Assembly: GCA_037953745.1 (NCBI GenBank)
Contig: JBAKBP010007683.1
Location: forward strand, 1-64,000
Origin: Lithodes maja
Taxonomy: Eukaryota; Arthropoda; Malacostraca; Decapoda; Lithodidae
Reading direction: 5' to 3'
DNA: 64,000 bases
Every line of letters begins with the position of its first letter. Position 1 is the stretch's first letter. A program made the position numbers and the translations under genes. Shown piece by piece: positions 56,056 through 64,000 of this stretch. The notes below the pieces were generated by a model. That model worked only from the letters and a program-made list of their open reading frames with translations. It did not search any database and had not been told where the DNA came from.

Positions 56056-57384
56056 TTCACACACAATCTGACAATAGACCACCTATTTCTGAGTCAAGCA
56101 TTCCCCTGGTGTCACTGGCAACAAAGGATACCGCTCCAGAAGATATAGCCAATGATCTTCTGACTGCTGAAAACAGAGGAAAGAGGCAAATGCTGGCTAA
56201 TGTGACATAGCGATTAGTGGATCAGAAAGTGGGATTTCATTATCCGCTCTCAAAAAATCGGTCCAAAACATTTGCAAATATCTACAAAGCAACTGTCTCA
56301 AGTAAAGAGAATGTGCAAAAGACTATTAAAGCAGACCGAAAATTGCTTCAACGTCTTTTGAATGCGGTGACTGCAGGTAGAACAGTGACAATGACAAATA
56401 TCCTGAAACATGAACTGTCACCTATCCCACTTTCCCTGGCAAACACTGGAGGAGGAATAAATTCAACCAATAAAGCAGAACTGATAAGTGTGTTGATGAA
56501 CAAAATTGAAACTACTACTGAACTTCCAGAATCTGACATGACTTGTTTTCTAATTGATGGGCATGCACTCATCCAAGCTATGGGAAAGCCTCATGGATGT
56601 CAGACATTTGGAGACTATGGTGCTGCTTTTATTTGCTCAGTTACACGCTGTTTTGGAGATATTACGACACGAGTTGATGTTGTGTTTGATCGATATCTGG
56701 GTGGGAATTCAATCAAATCTGGTACCAGAGCAAAACGAGTTAACAAGAAGAAGCCTATTCGAAAGCTGATAGATGGACCAGATGTTCCACTGCCTCAAGT
56801 TTGGAGCCAATTTGTTGCTATGGATGAAAATAAGGCAGACCTGGCACATTTCCTGTCTGAAAGGATCATTCACACAACCAAAGATCTTCCAGAAGAATAC
56901 GAGATGGTAACTGGAGGTGGATTCATGGACCACACTGGGGCAAAATCAACCAGGAGATCCATAGATGACCTCAAACTTAATGGGAATCATGAAGAAGCGG
57001 ACACAAGGTTGATTCTTCATGCCTCTGAAGCAGTGGATATGGGCTATCAACGAATTCTTGTGAAGTGCAGAGACACTGATGTCATGCTTCTCCTATTGCA
57101 TTTCACTGCCCCAAAAGCAAGTGAAGTCTGGATGCTCTCTGGAACTGCAAAGAAACAGAAGTGCATTCCCATTCATCAAGTAGCAAAATCATTTCCTGAT
57201 GCAGTGAAGAATAACCTCTTGAGTTTTCACGCACTCACAGGCTGCGACACAACCTCTTCATTCAGTAGATATGGGAAAAAGACCTGCTGGAATTTTTTTT
57301 GAAAAACCCACGTTTGGTAGAAGGGATTGGTCGTGATGGTGAGCTTGGACCTATTGAACACCTCCAGTCGTATGATAAACAGTA
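56056..57384 (+). pseudogene. FEN/XPG-like nuclease-family gene, second fragment
   Basis: Continues the gene after the solo LTR. A TAG at 56208-56210 interrupts MLANVT/RLVDQKVGFHYPL. After it comes a long open stretch with an acidic motif set consistent with a FEN/XPG or PIN-like active site: FLIDGHALIQAMG (about 56550), RVDVVFDRYLGG, NHEEADTRLILHA (about 56987), KCRDTDVMLLLLH (about 57064) and the helix-turn-helix-like LTGCDTTSSFSRYGKK (about 57236). One T is missing from the T run at 57293-57300; after it the frame reads KNPRLVEGIGRDGELGP. The sequence stops at the LINE junction near 57384. The role of the family is unknown to me. Confidence 0.78.
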
Positions 57385-58940
57385 AGAAAAAACTATGTAT
57401 AGTCTGTAATATTGGTTTCAACAATAGGAGTTCACTTTTACAATGCAACAGTTGTAATGAAATTGTTCATAACCGATGTACTTACGTTAACAGTAGAAAC
57501 AAAGTTGAATGTGTTAAATGTAGGAACTCAGCTGTACAACATCGCGAATCTATTTGTTTTATTTGTGAATCACTCATAACACGACGTCAGAAGATCCAAA
57601 ACTGTGTAAAGTGTAAACAGGTAGCTCACATGAAGTGCATCTCTAAGAAGACCAACAGTGAAGAACAGGAATTCCTTTGCAATAAGTGTGCCTTGCATTC
57701 ATTACCGAATATTAATGTAAATGATCCAAGTATTAACAACTCAGAATCCAGCCAGGACACATTCAAAATCAAAGATGAATACAGAGTGTTCACCAACAAA
57801 GGGCTCCATCTTATCCACATTAACGCCAGATCAATGTACCATAAATTGTCAGAAATAAACTTGTTAGCTAATAAGGCCAAAGCTTCAATAATTGCAATCA
57901 CAGAAACCTGGCTGGATTCAAGTATAAACGATGGTGAAATAAACATTCAAGGTTTCAACATGGTTAGGAATGATCGCAATAGGCATGGGGGAGGAGTATG
58001 TCTGTATGTAAAAAACAACCTCACACACACAACTAGGACCGACCTCCATGTAGAAAATCACGAAGCTCTGTGGATCGACCTACACCTGCCGAGGACAAGA
58101 CCAATCACAATTGGGGTATGCTATAGGCCACCAGCCGACACACAATTCTTGACCAAATTTGAACGAACTTTGTCATCGCTAGACCCTCGGAATGAATCCA
58201 TCATACTAGGGGATTTTAACCTGTGTTACAAACAACGAAATGATAGGCTTGTACGAGAATATAGGCATATACTGACAATGCACAATCACAAACAACTCAT
58301 CACAACCCCCACACGTATCTCTGAGAACACTGCCACAATATTAGACCACATAAACTGTAACAGAGAGGACAAAATATCCCAAAAAGGGGTTATACAGACT
58401 GGGATAAGTGATCACTTCGTCACATATTGCACACGGAAAACCACAAAAATTACCCTAGAGAATCACAAGATTATCAAAACAAGGTCACTCAGAAACTACA
58501 ATAAGGAAACATTTCTGGACATTTTATGGAATACAGACTGGTCTCCAGTGTTTGGAAGTACAAACGTTAATGACGCATGGGTTGGCTTCAGAACCATCAT
58601 CACAAACATCCTAGACGAAATAGCTCCTCTGAAAGACATACGAATTAAAGCAAGGTCAGACCCATGGATCAACAATGACATACTACACCATCTGGAACAC
58701 AGAGACAATCTGTTAAAAAGGCTAGCTAAACATAGACAGGATCAAGGTCTGAAACATGAGTTCAACAGGGCCAGGAATAAACTAAGTAGGAAAATGAAAT
58801 CAGCGAAAAATAATTATTTTCACAATAAGGCAGAGGAATATCAGAATAACCCAAAGAAACTATGGAGGCACCTAAAAACAACAGGCTACAGCAACAAGAC
58901 AAGGGATTCGTCTAACACTAATATTGCTCTCACCATTAAT
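57385..58940 (+). pseudogene. LINE with two zinc fingers and endonuclease (first part)
   Basis: The frame is open from inside the upstream gene (an ATG at 57372 lies at the junction) to 58958. Two Cys-rich PHD-like fingers come first (CIVCN...CNSC...H..C...CVKC, about 57393-57520; CFICE...CVKC...H..C...CNKC, about 57555-57695), then an AP-type endonuclease: LHLIHINARSMYHKLSEINLL, AITETWLDSS, GGGVCLYVKN, GVCYRPP, ILGDFNL, ISDHF. The pre-RT region (ARNKLSRKMKSAKNNYF, PKKLWRHLK) follows before the CR1 insertion. The RT continues at 62961. It is a different family from the CR1 element and from the 2A element. Confidence 0.88.
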
Positions 58941-61900
58941 AAGAACATAAGAACATAAGAAAATGGGAGTCTGCAGAAAGCCGATTGGCCTAAGCAAGGC
59001 AGATCCCTGTCCCACACAACCCCAAATCAATTACAAAGCCCAATTATAGGCTCAACACTCTAATACCCTGAGGATCATCTTACCAAAACGGTTAGAGATT
59101 AACGCAGGATTATGGGGGTCTGCAGAGCGCTGATTGGCCCAACCCGGCTGATCCCCCTTCACACCCAACCCTTCTCGTCCATATGCTTATCCAATTTTAT
59201 CTTAAAGCTCCCTACAGTTTTAGATCCCACTATAGCACTTGGTAGTCCATTCCACCCATCTACAACTCTGTTACCAAACCAATATTTGCCTATATCTTTA
59301 CTGAAACGAAATTTATCTAATTTGAAACCATTGGTACGAGTTCTTTCGCTATCACTGAGCTTTAGTACATTTGTCATGTCCCCTTTGTTAATCCCACTAA
59401 CCCACTTGAACACCTCTATCATATCCCCTCTAACTCTGCGTCTCTCTAACGAATGTAAACCTAATTTCTTCAACCTTTCTTCATACGGAAGATTTCTAAT
59501 ATTATGGATCATTTTTGTCATTCTACGCTGTACTCTCTCCAATGAATCTATGTCCATTCTGTAATAAGGACACCAAAATTGGACAGCATAATCCATATGG
59601 GGTCTCACTAATGACAAGTAAAGTTTTAAGATAACATCAGCAGTTCTGTTACTCACACTCCTAGAGATGAACCCGAGAATCCTGTTTGCCTTATTACGAA
59701 CGCCTATACACTGTTTTCTAGGCTTCAAATCATTGCTAACAAACACACCTAGATCTTTCTCGCAGTCTGAATTTTCTAATTCTAAATTAGCTAGTTTATA
59801 TTTAACATTTGTTTGCATCTTCCCTATCTTTAATACCTTGCATTTGTCAATGTTAAACTTCATCTGCCAATTTACTGACCATTCATGTAAGGTATCTAGA
59901 TCCCTTTGGAGGCACTCTATATCGCTATCTGAATCAATTGATCTCCCCATTTTAGTATCGTCTGCGAATTTACTTATCCTACTAGTTATGCCTAAATCTA
60001 GGTCATTTATGTATATAAGAAACAACAGGGGACCTAATACCGATCCCTGGGGGAGACCACTTTTGACTGCTCCCCACTCTGACTTGGTACCATTTATGCT
60101 GACTCTCTGTTTCCTACCAATTAGCCATGACCTAATCCATCCCAACAACGCCCCACCTATTCCATGTGCCTCAACCTTTCTCATCAATCTCTCATGAGGG
60201 ACTCTGTCGAAAGCTTTACTGAAATCTAAATATATAATATCGTATGCCTTGTCATTATCTACTGCTTCATATACCTCTGAGAAAAAACTAAGCAAATTAG
60301 TAAGGCAAGAACGTCCCTGAGTGAATCCATGCTGAGAAGAATTGATTAAGTTAAATGTTTCTAAGTGGTTTCTCATTTTCCTAGCAATAATTGACTCTAG
60401 TAGCTTTCCTATGATTGAAGTGAGACTAATGGGACGTTAATTGGATGCTATTGATTTATCACCTTTTTTGAAAATCGGAACTACATTTGCAAGCTTCCAA
60501 GCTTCTGGAACTATACCTGTTTCTAATGAATTGTTAAAAAGAAATGTTAATGGGTAACTTAACTCATCTCTGCATTCTTTTAATACTCTGGCATATACCT
60601 CATCGGGACCAGGCGATTTCTGAGGTTTCAGTCTGTCAATTTCCTTAAGCACATCATTACTACTTATAGTAACCGTACTTAACCTATTGTCTATACTATC
60701 GCTATAAGCCTTACAGACTTCTGGAATCTGTGCCAAATTTTCATTAGTGAAATCGGATAGAAACTGACTATTTAATGTACTGCACATTTCTAAATCATTT
60801 TCTGTCATTTCTCCTATCGAAGTTTTAAGGGGGCCTATTTTATCTCTAACTTTAGATTTATATAGCTGGTAAAAAGCCTTAGGGTTATTTTTTGAGTCAT
60901 TGGCTATCCTGATTTCATAATTTCTTTTGTCTGTCCTTATACATTTTTTAACCTCTCTTGATAGATTCTGATAGTAAGCAAGTAGGTGAATTTCGCCTTT
61001 CTTAATTTTTCGATATATTCCTCTCTTTTTTCCTAGAAGGTCTAATAGTCTATTATTCATCCATTTGGGTTGGTTCTGTGTTGATCTAAATTTTCTTTTG
61101 GGGATATATTTATTTTGCGCATTGTGGAGTGAAGAAATAAAATGATTATATGTGGCTGTCAAATTATCCTGAGTTAAGACAGGTATCTGAGAGAGAGTAT
61201 GTTCATTAGCGCACCTGGGTCCACTTAATAGTTTAACCATAGGATCGACTCTTAAGGCTCGTCTTAATCCACCATAATTGGCTTTTCTGAAATCTGGGAT
61301 AAGTGTCGTATTCTCTTTAGCCTTTCCTGTCCATTGTATGTTAAAATAAATTGATTTATGATCACTATTTCCTAGTTGGTCTCCTATCTCTACATTATTT
61401 ATCATTTGTTCATTATTACTGAGAACTAAATCGAGGATATTATTACCTCTAGTAGGCGAGTCTATGAATTGAAATAAAAAACTATCCTGTACCGCCTCAA
61501 TAAACTCTTTTGAATCTGAGTCGCCGATTTGATGCTGCCAATCAATATTCGGAAAATTAAAATCCCCCATAATACACACATTGCTAAACCTTGATGCTAT
61601 TTTCACTTCCTGCCATAAAGCTGTACCTTCGTTTCTACTCATATTTGGTGGTCTATAAATAACTCCAATAATTATGGTCTCACTACCTTCGCTAACCTCA
61701 ACCCAAACACTTTCGTTATCAGTATTTAGTCTAATACCTGAGTTAATACAGCTTTTTAAAGAACTCCTGACAAACACTGCTATTCCGCCGCCCCTCCTAC
61801 TTGTTCGGTCTCGTTTAAACAAACTATATCCTGGTATATGGAATTCTGCTAAAAAATGTCTTGATTCTGTATTAATCCATGTTTCAGTCAGTGCTATAAT

Positions 61901-62960
61901 GTCTATATTTTCGTTGCTAACAAGTGCTCTAAGTTCATCCATTTTGTTACATAAACTCCTACAGTTTGTATAATATAATCGCAATGAATTTATTTTACTG
62001 GTATCGGATTTACCTTTATTTCTAACTGAATTCCCATCTTCTGTTACACCTTCAATATTTCTACTAGCAGTACAATTAAAATCCTGTGACTGATATTTTC
62101 TATTCCTATCTGATGTACCAGTACGGCAATTTACCCTATCTAGACAATTATTCTTACTCATATTCTCAGGCTTTATTTTCAGCGAAACCCCGCGACAATC
62201 CTATCTATTGACCTAGCTAAATTTGCCACCCCTAGCCGAGAAAGATGAACCCCGTCCTGTGCGTACAACTGATTTTTACCATAGAAACGGGTCCAGTTAT
62301 CAAGGAATGGTATTGCATTTGCATTACAGTATTTTTCCAGCCGACAATTGATACCAATTGCCCTAGATGACCATTCCTTGCTGACCCCTCTCCGTGGCAA
62401 GATACTGTGTACTACAGGTATGCCTCCCTTCCTCCTAACTTTATCTAACACCTCCCTGTACTGCCGAAGCAGTACTTCCGTCTTACCTTTACCAACATCA
62501 TTGCTCCCTGTACTGAGACAGATAATGGGGCTATCTCCAATATCTTTCATGATGTAATCAATTTCCTCTAACACCTTCCCAACCCCGGCACCAGGCAGAC
62601 AGACAAGCTTCCTAATATCAGTACAGGTGGACCTAGCTAAGTGTCTGACCATGGAGTCCCCAACAATTGAGAAGGACTTGCCTCTCCTTGTCGATGACTT
62701 GGTAGCAGCTGCGGCAGCGGCAGGAACTCCTGGGGCAGCAGTTGAAGGTACTCCTGGGGGGGCAGCAGTCACAGCATTCCCTGTTGGAGGCAACTTACTT
62801 ACCTTTCTCCTGGTTTCCTCGCCGAAGGAAGCACTCACAGCCTCACCATCACATTCGTCATCCAAGGTGATGAACTTGTTGCTGAGGGCAACTGGCCGCC
62901 GTAGAAATTTGCAGGTTGTTGCACTTGTTGGAACAACTGTCCAGATCAGGTTTGTCACGA
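58941..62960 (-). mobile_element. Nearly full-length CR1-type LINE
   Basis: Minus-strand element of about 4.0 kb. Its 3' end (left) has the octamer tail TTCTTATGTTCTTATGTTCTT, a hallmark of CR1-type 3' ends. It has two ORFs: an ORF1 with an SGNH-esterase-like domain, and an ORF2 with endonuclease and RT broken by one stop. It splits the zinc-finger LINE, which is contiguous if the element is removed. The 5' boundary near 62960 is approximate, and a target-site duplication was not resolved. Confidence 0.92.
59159..62161 (-). pseudogene. CR1 ORF2: endonuclease and reverse transcriptase, one premature stop
   Basis: 1,000 codons plus stop in one frame, with a single TAA at 60437-60439 where the family has the N-Y-RPIS motif (Tyr to stop). 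Endonuclease (62161 to about 61300): RLYYTNCRSLCNKMDEL, ALTETWIN, RGGGIAVFVR, GVIYRPPN, IMGDFNFPNIDW, SDHKSI. RT: KSPGPDEVYARVLKEC, VVPIFKKGD, then after the stop RPISLTSIIGKLLE, HGFTQGRSCLTNLL, IIYLDFSKAFDRVPH, SGLPQGSVLGPLLFLIYIND and catalytic FADD (about 59955). It ends with the DGWNGLPSAIVGS tail. It starts 17 nt after the ORF1 stop. Confidence 0.93.
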
Positions 62961-62970
62961 TAAACGACAA
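62179..62970 (-). CDS. CR1 ORF1 with SGNH-esterase-like domain
   Basis: Open frame of about 260 codons; the true start is unclear because it is open to the junction and the first codon there is TTG. After an Ala/Pro-rich segment comes an SGNH-hydrolase pattern: KSFSIVGDSMVRHLA (GDS block, about 62660), ICLSTGSNDVGKG (G-N block, about 62500) and DGVHLSRLGVANLA (D-x-x-H block, about 62240). Esterase-type ORF1 proteins are known in CR1-clade LINEs; they bind RNA and are needed for retrotransposition in related elements. All catalytic-block residues appear present and no stop is seen. Confidence 0.88.
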   Translation of the reverse strand: MSFIVTNLIWTVVPTSATTCKFLRRPVALSNKFITLDDECDGEAVSASFGEETRRKVSKLPPTGNAVTAAPPGVPSTAAPGVPAAAAAATKSSTRRGKSFSIVGDSMVRHLARSTCTDIRKLVCLPGAGVGKVLEEIDYIMKDIGDSPIICLSTGSNDVGKGKTEVLLRQYREVLDKVRRKGGIPVVHSILPRRGVSKEWSSRAIGINCRLEKYCNANAIPFLDNWTRFYGKNQLYAQDGVHLSRLGVANLARSIDRIVAGFR

Positions 62971-64000
62971 ATTTCAACCTACTTCAACTCCTTCTTCACT
63001 TCCATAGCAAACACACTTGCACAGAACCTACCTCAACCTCTCAATAAATACACGACAACAACGGCCACCTTTCGTAATTTCTACAGAGATAAAGACATAC
63101 ACCCGAACACATTTAGATTGCAAAATGTTACACCAAAATACACTTTTGACGAGCTGTCTACCTAAATGTACATAAGAGCACAGGACCAGACAAAATTCCT
63201 GCCAAATTTCTACGAGATGGAGCCATTGGTATAGCAGGCCCCCTAACCCACATCATCAACTTGTCAATTAACACCAACACAGTACCTGCTGAACTGAAGG
63301 AAGCTATTGTAACCCCTCTATTCAAGAAAGGAAATAAACTAGAAGTTGGCAACTACAGACCAGTTAGCATATTATGTATTGTATCTAAAATCCTTGAAAG
63401 AGCGGTATACACCCAAATTGAACACTACCTCAAACAAAATGATCTATTCTATAAGTTTCAATCAGGTTTCAGATGCATGTACTCGACAGACTCCTGTCTC
63501 ATCCACTTAACGGATCACATTCGTAAAGAAATGTCTAAAGGTAACTACACCGGTATGGTTCTTCTTGATCTACAAAAAGCGTTTGACACAGTAGACCATG
63601 ATATTCTATGTAATAAACTACAAGCAATGGGCATAGGGTCTGTGAACTGGTTTAAATCTTATCTTAGTGGTAGAACCCAAAGAGTCAAAATTGATGATAA
63701 TATATCTGATCCTATGCCAATTAACTGTGGGGTCCCGCAGGGAAGCATCCTTGGTCCCTTACTCTTTCTCTGTTATGTGAACGACATGGAACTGAGCGTC
63801 TCATGTAAATTATTACTGTATGCAGACGACATCGTGCTTCTGGTTTCAGGAAAAGACCCAATAAGTATTGCCGCTTCACTTTCCAAAGAACTAGCATCAT
63901 GTAGTGAATGGCTAGTGGACAATAGACTATCTCTTCACCTGGGCAAGACGGAAGCCATCTTATGTGGAACAAAACGCAAACTGAAAGACATTGTGGGCTT
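62961..64000 (+). pseudogene. LINE with two zinc fingers, RT part (continues beyond window)
   Basis: Resumes with STYFNSFFTSIANTLAQNLPQ and IHPNTFRLQNVTPKYTFDEL. A frameshift near 63160 follows (the TAA after DELST), then the next frame reads LNVHKSTGPDKIPAKFL. The RT motifs are intact to the window end: VGNYRPVSILCIVSKILE, FQSGFRCMYSTDSCL, MVLLDLQKAFDTVDH, CGVPQGSILGPLLFLCYVND and catalytic YADDIVLL (about 63818). It is truncated by the window edge. Confidence 0.9.

Noticed and set aside
58941..62960. Long plus-strand ORFs at 59112, 59667, 61674 and 62627
   Set aside because: They are antisense to the CR1 ORF1 and ORF2, which carry clear domain motifs on the minus strand.

Overview
The window is eukaryotic genomic DNA made almost entirely of nested retrotransposons. 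I see no bacterial-type operon, rRNA gene, CRISPR array or intact host gene. CR1-type LINEs with an esterase ORF1, a tRNA-derived SINE, Ty3/Gypsy elements with LTRs of 1.8-3.8 kb and long GA/TA microsatellites suggest a large arthropod genome. A decapod crustacean is my inference; no sequence here proves it.

Layout. Positions 1-9521 and 32783-38094 are inverted copies of one locus: CR1 fragments and CA-rich low-complexity DNA flanking an LTR at the same target site (GCTAT/ATAGC). In the left copy the site holds a full-length Gypsy element (element 1, 2390-19152), whose 5' LTR has itself received a 3.8-kb solo LTR (3606-7395, TSD TATAC). In the right copy the site holds only a solo LTR (32783-35993), which carries derived indels from both LTRs of element 1. 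Between the arms lies an unclassified element X with LTR-like direct repeats (19153-32416). Inside X is a young LTR element (element 3, 23088-31341, TSD CACG) with one uninterrupted Gag-protease-RNase H ORF but no integrase core or RT catalytic region. Positions 38095-41071 hold stacked CR1 3' ends and a SINE.

Positions 41072-52516 are a second Gypsy copy (element 2), lacking its 3' LTR and split in integrase by a 4-kb non-LTR element (48250-52230) that encodes a 2A-like motif and a PHD finger. Positions 52601-57384 are a broken FEN/XPG-like nuclease gene interrupted by another solo LTR (53016-56050, TSD CAGAG). It is followed by a LINE with zinc fingers, endonuclease and RT (57385 to the window end), itself split by a nearly intact CR1 element on the minus strand (58941-62960).

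How the parts relate. Elements 1 and 2 are the same family, with Gag, PR, RT, RNase H, integrase and a long proline-rich Pol tail, a tRNA-Leu-like primer site, and coding sequence that appears to run into the LTR at both ends. Element 1 has lost key PR and RNase H residues; element 2 keeps them but has frameshifts. No Gypsy copy here looks autonomous. All frameshift, mismatch and copy-number statements were read by eye.
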